A stretch of 64,000 nt of DNA. It comes from Candidatus Gastranaerophilales bacterium. Its GTDB lineage: Bacteria; Cyanobacteriota; Vampirovibrionia; Gastranaerophilales; Gastranaerophilaceae. Positions 16,627 through 25,141 of this stretch are shown one piece after another. How positions within the stretch are numbered: position 1 is the first letter of the stretch; every line of letters starts with the position of its first letter. Both the position numbers and the translations under genes were made by a program. The stretch is from positions 22,023 to 86,022 of the forward strand of contig CALUXY010000005.1 of NCBI GenBank assembly GCA_944324855.1, given 5' to 3'. The notes beneath the pieces are model-generated. The model made no database searches and had not been told where the DNA came from. It saw nothing but the letters and a program-made list of their open reading frames with translations.

Positions 16627-19206
16627 TTATTTTGTGGTAACAATTGATGTCGTATAATTATTCTTGAAATACTTATTTGCAACTTCTACTATATCAGAAA
16701 CAGTCACTGCATTTATCAATTTTTCATACTCATCAATAAATCCGTATCCTCTGCCTGATGCTTCAAACCAGCCCAGAGTAGTTGCTTTATCGTTATTCGT
16801 TTCAAGAGCAATTACAAACTCTCCTAACAATCTTTCTTTTGCCTCTCTAAGTTCTTTACCGCTCACAAATTGAGTTTTGAATTTTTCCATCTCATTCAGC
16901 ATTTTTTGTTTTGCACGGGCCGCCGTTTTCGGATTCGTGCCGACATACACATTAAATGATCCGGCCAAAACATTCGGACTATAGGATGAACCAACCTGAT
17001 ACGCAAGCCCTTCCTGCTCTCTGATACTCTTAAATAATCTTGAACTCATGCCGGAACCCAATATTGTATTTATAACTTCCAGTGTTGCATAGTCTTTTAT
17101 ATTATTAACACCGTTAACCTGCCAGCCGAGAATTACCCAGGCGGTTTGCTGATTATCAGCCTTTTTGATTACCTGAGTTTGAGAAGTCAATTTTGGAATG
17201 GAATACTTACTGTAATCAAATTTTCCCTGCGGTTTTGAAGAAAACATGTTTCCAAATTTATTTATAAGCATATCTTTATCAACATTACCGTTAACCGAAA
17301 TTACAATATTATCAGGGTTTAAAATCTTTGTCTGATAAGATTTTATATCATCTCTGGTCACATGAGGCAAGGATTTTTCCAGCAATGTATAAGATGTTGA
17401 ATACACTGAATCCTTATAAATATGAGATTTATATCCGTCAACTGCCAAATTTAACGGATTATCCCTGTTTTGTTTTATTTTATTCATCAAAACCGTTCTG
17501 TCTTTTTCAATATCTATATCATCAAATGATGAATTATTCAGCATATCACTCAACAAATCCAAAGCCGTTTCAACTTGATTTTTTGTAGTCAAAACATCAA
17601 TATTGAAACTGTCTGCATTCGGTGAAAATGTTATATTAATCCCGTTTTCATCCAAGGCCTTTGCAAGCTCTATTGCTGAATACTGTTTTGTACCTTTCAT
17701 CAATAAATCTGCAAACATCCTGCTTGTACCGCGTCTTGGCTCCAAGAAATTTCCGCCTTTGGCAAACAACGCAATTGCAACAATATCATTGTATTGATTA
17801 TCTGTCACAAGCAGGGTTGCATTATTATCAAGTACAAACTTTTTCGTATTATCATTTGAAGATACAAGATTTGCGGTATGTTTTTTAGGAGATGTATTAA
17901 CCTGTGCCGTTTCCTTCTGGCTTTCCGGAAGTACCAGAGATACCGCACTGTTATTTTTGGTTAAATACTTGTTGGCAACACGTTTAACATCTGCTGCCGT
18001 AACCTTATTTATTCTATTCAAATATTCATTATAATAATTACTGCCGCCTGTTAACGTAATAACATACCCTAATTCCTGAGCGATATTTGAAACAGATTCT
18101 CTTGAATAATACGTATCCGTTTCAATGATTTTCTTTGCAATCTTCAAATCATTCTCACTGATTCCGAATTCCTTGATTTTATCAATTTCGGTCATTACGG
18201 CATTCTCAACCTTTTGTGCGTTTTGAGGAAGAAAACTTGCATTTACAATAAATATACCGTCATCTTTCATTGTAGAATTCGATGCCGAAATAGTTGTCAC
18301 AAGCTGTTTTTGTTCTTTTAATATCTGATACAGTTTTGAGGATTGTCCGTCACCGAGAATAGTAGCCAACACATCCAGCGCATAAGTATCATTTGACGAG
18401 ATATCAACACTTCTGAATCCCATCATCATATATCCGATTTGTGTCGGCATATAACGGGTATTACGCTTTTGAGATGTTAACAATTTTTCTTTTTTATAAT
18501 TATTTACAACGGCTTTTTTATACGGAGTATTGAAATTCTGTTTAATAACCTCCATAACATGTTCCGGATCAACATCCCCAATGATTAGCGTCGTCATATT
18601 AGACGGAGTATAATACTTTTTATAATAATTAAGTATTGTTTCTCGGCTGACATTTTCAACAACCTTTGCAGAGCCGATAACTTTTCGTTTATAAGGATGA
18701 GTAGTATACAACAACTCATTCAAATTTTCGTAACATATACTTGACGGATTGTTTGCATCCTTTGCTATCTCTTCTAACACAACTTTCCGTTCTTTTTCCA
18801 TCTCTTTTCTCGGGATTTGCGGGTTCAAAAGCATATCAGCATGCAATTCCAACGCCTTATCAAAATACTGTGAAGAAATAGTTATATAATAATGAGTAAA
18901 GTCCTTACTAGTTGCCGCATTTGTTAATGCACCTTTGGATTCCAAAATCTTATCAAACTCACCTGCCGGATGTTTTTCCGTTCCCTTAAAAAACAAATGC
19001 TCCAAAAAATGCGAAATACCGCTATTGGAATCGTTTTCATTTATTGAGCCGGTTCTTATCCAGGTATCAATAGTTACAATCGGATTGTTTTTAACCTGTT
19101 CGATTACAACAGTCTGACCGTTATCCAGTTTATAAGTCGAAATATCTCCGGCAAAACACGCCGCACCGATAAATACCAATACAAATGCCAAAAAGATTTT
19201 TTTCAT
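16627..19206 (-). CDS. M16 family zinc metallopeptidase with two M16 domains
   Basis: An 859-residue exported protein with a signal peptide (about residues 1-19, ending Cys-Phe-Ala-Gly). The N-terminal M16 half carries the inverted zinc motif His66-Phe-Leu-Glu69-His70 and the third ligand Glu146 in Val-Val-Leu-Glu-Glu, 76 residues later as the family requires. The second half (about 450-859) is an M16 domain without that motif but with the Phe-Lys-Ser-Ile-Arg-Glu-Gln-Glu-Gly-Leu-Ala-Tyr segment that completes the active site. It should degrade peptides in the periplasm. Fused double-domain forms of 850-950 residues are common. GGAG precedes the ATG. rsmE and cca follow within 10 bases, so they are probably co-transcribed. 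Confidence 0.9.
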   Translation of the reverse strand: MKKIFLAFVLVFIGAACFAGDISTYKLDNGQTVVIEQVKNNPIVTIDTWIRTGSINENDSNSGISHFLEHLFFKGTEKHPAGEFDKILESKGALTNAATSKDFTHYYITISSQYFDKALELHADMLLNPQIPRKEMEKERKVVLEEIAKDANNPSSICYENLNELLYTTHPYKRKVIGSAKVVENVSRETILNYYKKYYTPSNMTTLIIGDVDPEHVMEVIKQNFNTPYKKAVVNNYKKEKLLTSQKRNTRYMPTQIGYMMMGFRSVDISSNDTYALDVLATILGDGQSSKLYQILKEQKQLVTTISASNSTMKDDGIFIVNASFLPQNAQKVENAVMTEIDKIKEFGISENDLKIAKKIIETDTYYSRESVSNIAQELGYVITLTGGSNYYNEYLNRINKVTAADVKRVANKYLTKNNSAVSLVLPESQKETAQVNTSPKKHTANLVSSNDNTKKFVLDNNATLLVTDNQYNDIVAIALFAKGGNFLEPRRGTSRMFADLLMKGTKQYSAIELAKALDENGINITFSPNADSFNIDVLTTKNQVETALDLLSDMLNNSSFDDIDIEKDRTVLMNKIKQNRDNPLNLAVDGYKSHIYKDSVYSTSYTLLEKSLPHVTRDDIKSYQTKILNPDNIVISVNGNVDKDMLINKFGNMFSSKPQGKFDYSKYSIPKLTSQTQVIKKADNQQTAWVILGWQVNGVNNIKDYATLEVINTILGSGMSSRLFKSIREQEGLAYQVGSSYSPNVLAGSFNVYVGTNPKTAARAKQKMLNEMEKFKTQFVSGKELREAKERLLGEFVIALETNNDKATTLGWFEASGRGYGFIDEYEKLINAVTVSDIVEVANKYFKNNYTTSIVTTK

Positions 19207-19280
19207 ATAACTAACTCCATAACAATATGTTTCAATTCATAATTAATATCATAGAGTTATTATATTATAATTTCAAGAAA

Positions 19281-19658
19281 TTAATATTCCTGAACGAATT
19301 CAGCACCGTCATCTATTCTGGTCTTAACCTTTTTAAGTTTCCCTTCTTCGTCATATATAAAATCAGAAATAGCCGTATAATCACCAACGCCGTAATTAGA
19401 ACGATATATTTCTCTTACCGGCTGTCCCTTATCATTATAATAAATATGAGATTTAAGTTTACCGTCATTATGAAGAAAATCAACCTGTACCGGTTTATTG
19501 CCTTCATCAAATTTTTGGATATAAACATTACGTTTATACTTGTGTTGGATTTTCGGCTGGAATTTCAAACTCTCAATTTCTGCATCTACAACTCTATTAA
19601 CATCATATCTTTCTGAAATAATACTGTTAGTTGCATATCTGTGTTGTCTGTTTCCCAT
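19281..19658 (-). CDS. Unknown small protein with repeated beta-strand motif
   Basis: I do not recognise this 125-residue protein. Two similar segments, Asp-Phe-Leu-His-Asn-Asp-Gly-Lys-Leu and Asp-Phe-Ile-Tyr-Asp-Glu-Glu-Gly-Lys-Leu, each followed by a charged strand, suggest a beta-hairpin repeat of the MORN/RHS-like kind. There is no signal peptide or membrane segment. A TTG at 19673 could lengthen it by five residues, but the ATG at 19658 has a GGGGAT site about 9 bases upstream and is preferred. The M16 peptidase gene follows 75 bases downstream on the same strand; co-transcription is possible but not shown. Confidence 0.6.
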   Translation of the reverse strand: MGNRQHRYATNSIISERYDVNRVVDAEIESLKFQPKIQHKYKRNVYIQKFDEGNKPVQVDFLHNDGKLKSHIYYNDKGQPVREIYRSNYGVGDYTAISDFIYDEEGKLKKVKTRIDDGAEFVQEY

Positions 19659-19788
19659 AATCTTAATCCCCAAAAATAACTTAAACTTAATCCCTGATAT
19701 TTTTATAAAGTATTTTAGTACAAAAAAATTGCCTGAATCTATACTTTATTTACATTTTGTTAAAATATGTAACAAAAATATCAGGAGT

Positions 19789-19875
19789 ATGCAATTCGTA
19801 TATATAAAAATACTTTATATATATATAAGCGTTGAGCTTAGAAAAAAGATTTCATACATAACCTACACACACTAA
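19789..19875 (+). CDS. Possible 28-residue peptide before a terminator
   Basis: A short frame runs from an ATG at 19789 to a TAA at 19875. AGGAG lies only one base upstream of the ATG, too close for good initiation. The predicted peptide is Tyr/Ile-rich with a basic centre. A terminator follows 35 bases downstream, so this could be a leader peptide or simply part of a noncoding RNA. Support is weak. Confidence 0.2.
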   Translation: MQFVYIKILYIYISVELRKKISYITYTH

Positions 19876-19909
19876 CCTTCTACACACGAGGAATTACACA
19901 AAAAATTCC

Positions 19910-19938
19910 AGCCTTCCTTTTTCGGAAGGTTTTTTTTG
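19910..19938 (+). terminator. Rho-independent terminator with possible competing helix
   Basis: AGCCTTCC (19910-19917) pairs with GGAAGGTT (19924-19931) around a TTTTTC loop, followed by a T run to 19937. The upstream AACCTTC (19874-19880) can also pair with GAAGGTT, which would open the terminator. No clear gene is upstream on this strand, so the terminated transcript is probably a small RNA. Confidence 0.75.
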
Positions 19939-19943
19939 TTTTT

Positions 19944-20265
19944 AATCATGTTACGTTAAGCATCCGGTTTGGTCTTCAACGTAAAAACATAAACTAAACC
20001 AATTACATTTACCCCCACCAAACCATTCTGTTCATTTTGTTTTTTTAATCATGTTACGTTAAGCATCCGGTTTGGTCTTCAACGTAAAAACATAAACTAA
20101 ACCAATTACATTTACCCCCACCAAACCATTCTGTTCATTTTGTTTTTTTTAACATGTTACGACCAGTATCCGGTTTTACTTACAACTACAAAACTATATT
20201 AATATTACTAGATATCACCGTAAAACCTCTGTTCATCTTGAGTTATTTTAATCATGTTACGTTAT
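19944..20265. repeat. Tandem 103-bp structured repeat, two identical copies plus a diverged copy and a stub
   Basis: Copy 1 (19944-20046) and copy 2 (20047-20149) are identical over 103 bases. Copy 3 (20150-20249) keeps the 5' block (catgttacg, then tatccggttt) and the 3' block (tctgttcatcttg) but differs between them. Copy 4 is only the first 15-20 bases (from about 20250). In each full copy an 8-base segment pairs with one about 43 bases downstream: GGTTTGGT/ACCAAACC in copies 1 and 2, GGTTTTAC/GTAAAACC in copy 3. Copies 1 and 2 also have a hairpin TTACGTTAAG/CTTCAACGTAA whose loop contains the GGTTTGGT. Each copy ends in a T-rich tract. This fills much of an 830-base stretch without a recognised gene. 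Confidence 0.9.
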
Positions 20266-20272
20266 AAAAAGC

Positions 20273-20407
20273 GATTAGTGAATAGTGAAGAACTTTTTCT
20301 ATCAAAAGATAGGATTGGAACAAAAACTATTTACCACTTTCAGGTTTTGTCGAACGAATTATTTTTAAATATTCTTAATTTTAACATCTACTCACTATTC
20401 ACTAATC
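20273..20407. repeat. MITE-like inverted repeat
   Basis: GATTAGTGAATAGTG at 20273-20287 is matched exactly in inverted form by CACTATTCACTAATC at 20393-20407, with 105 bases between and further related repeats to 20430. No transposase is encoded. It directly follows the stub of the 103-bp repeat. A 61-codon frame that spans it is considered spurious. Confidence 0.7.
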
Positions 20408-20438
20408 ACTATTCACTACTTAATCACTTGTTAAGGTA

Positions 20439-20467
20439 GTTACATTTCTAAAAACTTATGCTAAAAT
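20439..20467 (+). promoter_or_regulatory. Likely promoter of the exported OB-like gene and GH57 gene
   Basis: GTTACA (20439-20444), 17 bases, TAAAAT (20462-20467). The transcription start would be near 20474, followed by an AGGAGATGA ribosome site before the ATG at 20492. Confidence 0.45.
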
Positions 20468-20491
20468 ACTATTGAAACTAGGAGATGAGCA

Positions 20492-20986
20492 ATGAAAAAA
20501 CTATTAAGTATATTATTTTTGTTAGGAGTAACCGCAACAACTCTTAATGCTGCAGATATATCTTACGCACAAACAGCGGCACCTGCGAAAACTACACCGG
20601 CTGTTACAACTACTAACACTAAACCGGCTCTGATTGTCAAGCCGATTGATGTTGTAAATAATCCATCCAAATACATGCAAAAACGAATCTGTATGACAGC
20701 AAGATTTTCTAAATTTGCAACACTGGGTCTGGATTACAAACCGGCGTTCAGAAGTTCTGATAACTACATTTCGTTTGTATTCCTAAGAGACGATTCTGCA
20801 AATAATATCCCGCTTTCCGAATTAAAGATGTTTATACCAAGAAAAACTGCAGAAAAATTGCCGGATATTAAAGAAGGTGATAAAGTAAAAGTTATAGGCA
20901 CCGTATTTTCAAATGCACTGGGTGATGCCTGGGTTGATGCAGAAAGTTTAACACTTTTAAATGCAAAGAAAACAGCAAACAAGTAA
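20492..20986 (+). CDS. Exported protein with OB-like domain, unknown role
   Basis: A 164-residue protein with a clear signal peptide (about residues 1-20, Lys-Lys then a Leu-rich core, ending Leu-Asn-Ala-Ala). A Thr/Ala/Pro-rich linker follows (26-48). The rest looks like an OB-fold: a first strand at Arg-Ile-Cys-Met-Thr-Ala-Arg-Phe, a middle Phe-Val-Phe-Leu-Arg-Asp, and a late Asp-Lys-Val-Lys-Val-Ile-Gly-Thr-Val-Phe strand with a final Ala-Glu-Ser-Leu. Such periplasmic OB proteins bind nucleic acid, sugar or metal, and the ligand here is unknown. It probably shares a transcript with the GH57 gene 12 bases downstream. No linkage in function is evident. Confidence 0.7.
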   Translation: MKKLLSILFLLGVTATTLNAADISYAQTAAPAKTTPAVTTTNTKPALIVKPIDVVNNPSKYMQKRICMTARFSKFATLGLDYKPAFRSSDNYISFVFLRDDSANNIPLSELKMFIPRKTAEKLPDIKEGDKVKVIGTVFSNALGDAWVDAESLTLLNAKKTANK

Positions 20987-20998
20987 GGATTATAACGA

Positions 20999-23512
20999 AT
21001 GAGTGAAGGAAAAATTAGCGAAAAGAATACTGAAAAAGAAAACAAAAAAGTGTTTTTAGCAATTCATGGACACTTTTATCAGCCTCCGCGTGAAAACCCG
21101 TGGCTTGAGGCAATTGAACTCCAGCCAAGCGCACTCCCTTGCCATGATTGGAATGAGAGAGTCAACAACGAATGCTATGCCCCAAATTCAGTATCCAAAG
21201 TAGTTAATGATAAAAATGAAATTCTAAATATTGTAAACAATTACGAAAATATGAGTTTTAATTTTGGACCGACACTTTTATCCTGGATGGAAGTTTTTTC
21301 ACCACTTGCATACGAAAGAATTATTAAAGCCGATATCAAGAGCGTTGAAGAACATAACGGACACGGCAACGCTATTGCACAGGTTTATAATCATATAATA
21401 ATGCCTCTTGCCAATGAGCTTGATAAACAAACTCAAGTTAAATGGGGAATACGTGATTTTGAATACAGATTCGGGCGAAAACCGGAAGGAATGTGGCTTG
21501 CAGAAACAGCCGTTGATGATGATACATTAAGAGTTCTTGAAGAAAACGGAATCAAATTTACAATCCTGTCTCCGTTCCAGGCTAAACGTATCAGAAAAGA
21601 AGGTGAAAATAACTGGAACGACGTAAGCTGGGGAAATATTGATCCGGCACGCTCTTACAGATACTATATAAAGTCTGCTCCGGGGAAATTCATTGATTTA
21701 TTCTTCTATGACGGCGCTATCTCTAAATCCGTTGCATTTGATGAACTCCTGAGAGATGGTAATAAGTTTGTAAGAAGACTAAAAGACGGTATTTCTTTTG
21801 ACAGAAACTATACCCAGTTAGTTAATATCGCAACAGATGGGGAAAGCTACGGTCATCACACAAAATTCGGCGACATGGCATTAGCTTATGCACTATCAAC
21901 AAAAGCAAAAGAAGCAGGCTTTACAATCACCAATTATGCAGAATACTTAGACAAATACAGAAGTAATTGGGAAGTAGATATTAAAGATGTATCTTCATGG
22001 AGCTGTTTCCACGGAGTCGGGCGTTGGTGTGAAGATTGCGGATGCTCAACAGGCGGACATCCAGGATGGAATCAAAAATGGAGACGGCCTCTAAGAGATG
22101 CGATGGATTATCTCAGAGATGAAGTTATTCCGCTCTGCCAAAAACAAGGTAAAAAATACTTTAAAGATTTTATGGATGCACGCATACACTACATTGACGT
22201 TATTCTGGACCGTTCAGATTTAAGTGTAAAGAATTTCCAATCAGAATATTTCTTACCAAATTTATCAGAAACAGATAAAGTAAGAGCAATGGAAATATTA
22301 GAAATTCAACGTCACGCAATGCTTATGTATACAAGCTGCGGCTGGTTCTTCTCTGATATCTCAGGAATTGAAACCACTCAAATTATGAAATATGCGGCAC
22401 GTGTAATCCAGTTGGCGAAAAACTTTACCAAAAAAGATTTGGAAACTCCGTATCTTGAAATACTTGCGAAAGCACAAAGTAATTATCCGGAATTAGGCTC
22501 CGGCAAAGATATTTATGAAAAATATGTAAAACCGTCAGTAGTGACATCAAAACAAATAGTAAGCTTATGGGCAATATCTTCACTATATCAAGATGTAGAT
22601 GATGAAGAAGATGTTTATTGCTACACAATAACCAGAAAATCATATAAACGTGTCAAAAAAGGAGATTCTCAACTCCTTGTAGGTCACGTTGAAATACAGT
22701 CTAAAATCACTCTGGAACGTTCTGATATGATGTTTGCTCTGGTTCAATTCTCAGGCGGTGATTTCCAATGCGCAATAAGAGATTATTCAAATGAATATGA
22801 CAACATTCAAAAAGAACTTGTCAGAACATTTATGGTAAATCCGCTGACTGAAATTATCAGAGGAGTTGATGACTACTTTGGTAAAGAATACTTTACATTG
22901 AAAGATATATTTATTGAAGAAAGAAGAAAGATTCTTCAAATATTGATGAAAGATAAACTCTCCGGATTTGCAAGAAACTATGAAGTTATGTATGAAGACG
23001 GCAAGGCATCAATATTCCATTTCCATGCATTAGGCTTAGAAGTTCCTGAAGAATTTAAGATATCAGCGCAATATTCGCTTGCAAAACAATTCAACGAACT
23101 ATTTGCACATTCGAACGGATTTATTGACGATGACGTAATTCAATTAGCATCCGATATAAATTTTGAAGCAAAAAGACTTGGTATAACCATTGATAAAACA
23201 GAAACAAGCAAAATATTCGGCAAAAAAGTTGTACAGAATATAAACAGACTTGTTTACAGTATGGAATATCAACAGGCTGATGCGACATTAGATTTATTAA
23301 ATGCAATAGAAAAACTTGAAATAAATGTTAACCTGTCAGAAGCACAAAATATTTACTATTCAAAAATTGTACAAAAATTTGACAGTTTATTGAAAGATAT
23401 GTCAAGACAAGCAGATCGCGAATTACTTTTGATACTGTTTGATATTGCGAAACGCTTAAACCTGAATATTGATGCCTACAAAACAAAATTTGATAAAGCT
23501 ATACTACGTTAG
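20999..23512 (+). CDS. Glycoside hydrolase family 57 / DUF3536 protein
   Basis: An 837-residue cytoplasmic protein (no signal peptide) of the GH57-like group with a DUF3536 C-terminal part. The N-terminus has His23-Gly-His25-Phe-Tyr-Gln-Pro-Pro, the opening motif of GH57. The expected catalytic nucleophile is Glu169 in Gly-Met-Trp-Leu-Ala-Glu-Thr-Ala. Other family segments are Ile-Ala-Thr-Asp-Gly-Glu-Ser-Tyr-Gly-His-His near residue 280 and Cys-Gly-Trp-Phe-Phe-Ser-Asp-Ile-Ser-Gly near residue 445. Members act on alpha-glucans (amylase or branching-type activities); the precise substrate of DUF3536 proteins is not established. AAGGA precedes the ATG. It overlaps the convergent small gene by 9 bases. 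Confidence 0.88.
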   Translation: MSEGKISEKNTEKENKKVFLAIHGHFYQPPRENPWLEAIELQPSALPCHDWNERVNNECYAPNSVSKVVNDKNEILNIVNNYENMSFNFGPTLLSWMEVFSPLAYERIIKADIKSVEEHNGHGNAIAQVYNHIIMPLANELDKQTQVKWGIRDFEYRFGRKPEGMWLAETAVDDDTLRVLEENGIKFTILSPFQAKRIRKEGENNWNDVSWGNIDPARSYRYYIKSAPGKFIDLFFYDGAISKSVAFDELLRDGNKFVRRLKDGISFDRNYTQLVNIATDGESYGHHTKFGDMALAYALSTKAKEAGFTITNYAEYLDKYRSNWEVDIKDVSSWSCFHGVGRWCEDCGCSTGGHPGWNQKWRRPLRDAMDYLRDEVIPLCQKQGKKYFKDFMDARIHYIDVILDRSDLSVKNFQSEYFLPNLSETDKVRAMEILEIQRHAMLMYTSCGWFFSDISGIETTQIMKYAARVIQLAKNFTKKDLETPYLEILAKAQSNYPELGSGKDIYEKYVKPSVVTSKQIVSLWAISSLYQDVDDEEDVYCYTITRKSYKRVKKGDSQLLVGHVEIQSKITLERSDMMFALVQFSGGDFQCAIRDYSNEYDNIQKELVRTFMVNPLTEIIRGVDDYFGKEYFTLKDIFIEERRKILQILMKDKLSGFARNYEVMYEDGKASIFHFHALGLEVPEEFKISAQYSLAKQFNELFAHSNGFIDDDVIQLASDINFEAKRLGITIDKTETSKIFGKKVVQNINRLVYSMEYQQADATLDLLNAIEKLEINVNLSEAQNIYYSKIVQKFDSLLKDMSRQADRELLLILFDIAKRLNLNIDAYKTKFDKAILR

Positions 23513-23773
23513 TTTGCTTTCAAGTTCCGCGTTTAATAGTTCTATCCTTTTTAAACGCTGTAAAGCCATCGAAGAAAGATTTATGTATTTATTTCTCTCT
23601 TCGCTAAGTTTATGTATATAATTTTCGGAATCTTCATAATATTGCGAGTTCATCTCAAGACTTAAACATAAATCCTGAATACTGCTAATTAACGTTGATA
23701 TAATTGTAAGCTCTTCAAATGTGTTTTCACAAACTTCCTCTACACAAAATGTTTTTACGTTAATAATTTTCAT
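23504..23773 (-). CDS. Small unknown protein, probable coiled coil
   Basis: I do not recognise this 89-residue protein. It is almost all predicted helix, with heptad-like Leu/Ile spacing from residue 20 on. It has no membrane segment. A TTG at 23806 could extend it, but the ATG at 23773 has a GGGGAGGG site 3-4 bases upstream, one of the strongest in the window, and is chosen. It overlaps the end of the GH57 gene by 9 bases on the opposite strand. The role is unknown; it might be a small structural or regulatory protein. Confidence 0.6.
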   Translation of the reverse strand: MKIINVKTFCVEEVCENTFEELTIISTLISSIQDLCLSLEMNSQYYEDSENYIHKLSEERNKYINLSSMALQRLKRIELLNAELESKLT

Positions 23774-23889
23774 CTTCCCTCCCCTATATATACTCCTTAA
23801 TTCCAAATCTTTTACACAACTTTAAAGTATATTCACTAAAAATTCCTATGTGTTAATAAATTTTCTTTTATTTTTTATCTTTTAAACTC

Positions 23890-23918
23890 TTGGTTATTTC
23901 ATCGCAATATGATATAAT
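23890..23918 (+). promoter_or_regulatory. Promoter of the porin-like gene, leaderless arrangement
   Basis: TTGGTT (23890-23895), a 17-base spacer, and a perfect TATAAT (23913-23918). Only 8 bases lie between the -10 box and the TTG start codon at 23927, so the mRNA should begin at or just before the start codon. Confidence 0.65.
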
Positions 23919-23926
23919 TATCTAAC

Positions 23927-25141
23927 TTGAAAAGAATAGTATACTTAGTTTTAATTTACGTATTTTGTGCATCATTTGCCCTGGCTGCCGAAGGAATACA
24001 AACGGACAGGGATGAAGTATTCTTAATTGATGATGCACCGTTTAATGTGCACAAATCCCGAGTTAAAGAATTGATGGAAATGAAACCGGAATATAACGAA
24101 TACGGTTTCAGATATAAATTAAAAGAAACAATTGTAAATTCAATACCTTCCGATGAAGAATGCTTAGATACAAGACGTCCGACATATTTGCTGGAAGATG
24201 CAACCACAAAATATTTTGAAAAAGGTCCGTTAGACAGTTTTCATACAGGTTTCTTTTATAAAGGCTCTATCGGGACAAATATTATTCATGGCGGAGCTAC
24301 ACACACCGAATACGCAAATAACAATATTGAAAACCATTTCAGGGGATATTTCAAAAACGGAAAAACATCTTTTAATTTATCAACACGCTACACTCCGAGG
24401 AATGATTTAAACTTTTGGCAATTTTTAATAGGAGATGCATTTATATCTCATCAAATAACACCGCATCATCGTATTGTTTTTGGGAATTCCAGAACTCATA
24501 CAGGCGAAGAAGGTTCAAAATCAGATTGGGCAGTTCCTTTTATATCGTATTCACAAATCGGCAGAAATTTTGGGAATATCAGAAAATTCGGGGCTCGTGT
24601 TATAGGTGAATATGATTTAATTGAATACGATTTAGGCGGTTACAGCTCTGATTCTTATTTTAGAGAATTTTTCCCGGGAGTTGAATTTACCGGATGGGTA
24701 AACTTAAAACCTCTCGGAAAAACCGACGGCAGATACGGAGATTTAAAACTCGGCGGCGGTATAAGCAGCGGACACAATGATTTTACTTACAATGTAATTG
24801 GAGCTTATGCAAGATATCAATATAAAAAGTTCCGTGCAGATTTTGAATTTGCAAATGCTGACGGCTATAACGGCAACTTGGGACTATCAGAGAATCATGC
24901 CAGAGGGATGTACACCTCAGTATATTACAGAATACACCCGAAAGTTGAACTTCTCGCACGATACGACAATTTCCAGCCGAATCTGGGATTGACAGATGCG
25001 GATATAACAGAATACGTCGTCGGGCTTAATTATTACGTTAAAGGACAGGGGCTAAGGTTTATGCTGAACTATATCTTTAGACAAAATAGCTTTACAGAAG
25101 ATTCTCACCGTATAATCCTTGGAACTCAGATAATGTTATAA
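23927..25141 (+). CDS. Outer-membrane beta-barrel (porin-like) protein with TTG start
   Basis: A 404-residue exported protein. The signal peptide spans about residues 1-20 (Lys-Arg, hydrophobic core, Ala-Leu-Ala-Ala). The mature part from about residue 95 shows repeated amphipathic strands with alternating aromatic and polar residues, Gly-rich turns, and a C-terminal strand ending Leu-Gly-Thr-Gln-Ile-Met-Leu, as in outer-membrane barrels. It resembles phosphate-selective porin-type proteins, but the subfamily is uncertain. The start must be the TTG at 23927: an in-frame stop lies 10 bases upstream and the signal peptide needs the first residues. There is no ribosome site, and the promoter implies a leaderless message. 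It converges on recO with a 6-base overlap. Confidence 0.75.
   Translation: MKRIVYLVLIYVFCASFALAAEGIQTDRDEVFLIDDAPFNVHKSRVKELMEMKPEYNEYGFRYKLKETIVNSIPSDEECLDTRRPTYLLEDATTKYFEKGPLDSFHTGFFYKGSIGTNIIHGGATHTEYANNNIENHFRGYFKNGKTSFNLSTRYTPRNDLNFWQFLIGDAFISHQITPHHRIVFGNSRTHTGEEGSKSDWAVPFISYSQIGRNFGNIRKFGARVIGEYDLIEYDLGGYSSDSYFREFFPGVEFTGWVNLKPLGKTDGRYGDLKLGGGISSGHNDFTYNVIGAYARYQYKKFRADFEFANADGYNGNLGLSENHARGMYTSVYYRIHPKVELLARYDNFQPNLGLTDADITEYVVGLNYYVKGQGLRFMLNYIFRQNSFTEDSHRIILGTQIML

Noticed and set aside
19227..19616. 129-codon plus-strand frame
   Set aside because: Antisense to the small beta-repeat gene, which has a better start and composition; the frame is Ile/Phe-rich and lacks a ribosome site.
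19944..20265. CRISPR array
   Set aside because: The repeat unit is 103 bp with no separate unique spacers; copies 1 and 2 are contiguous and identical, and no cas gene is nearby.
20254..20439. 61-codon plus-strand frame
   Set aside because: It begins inside the 103-bp repeat and spans the MITE-like inverted repeat; it has no ribosome site and its composition follows the repeats.
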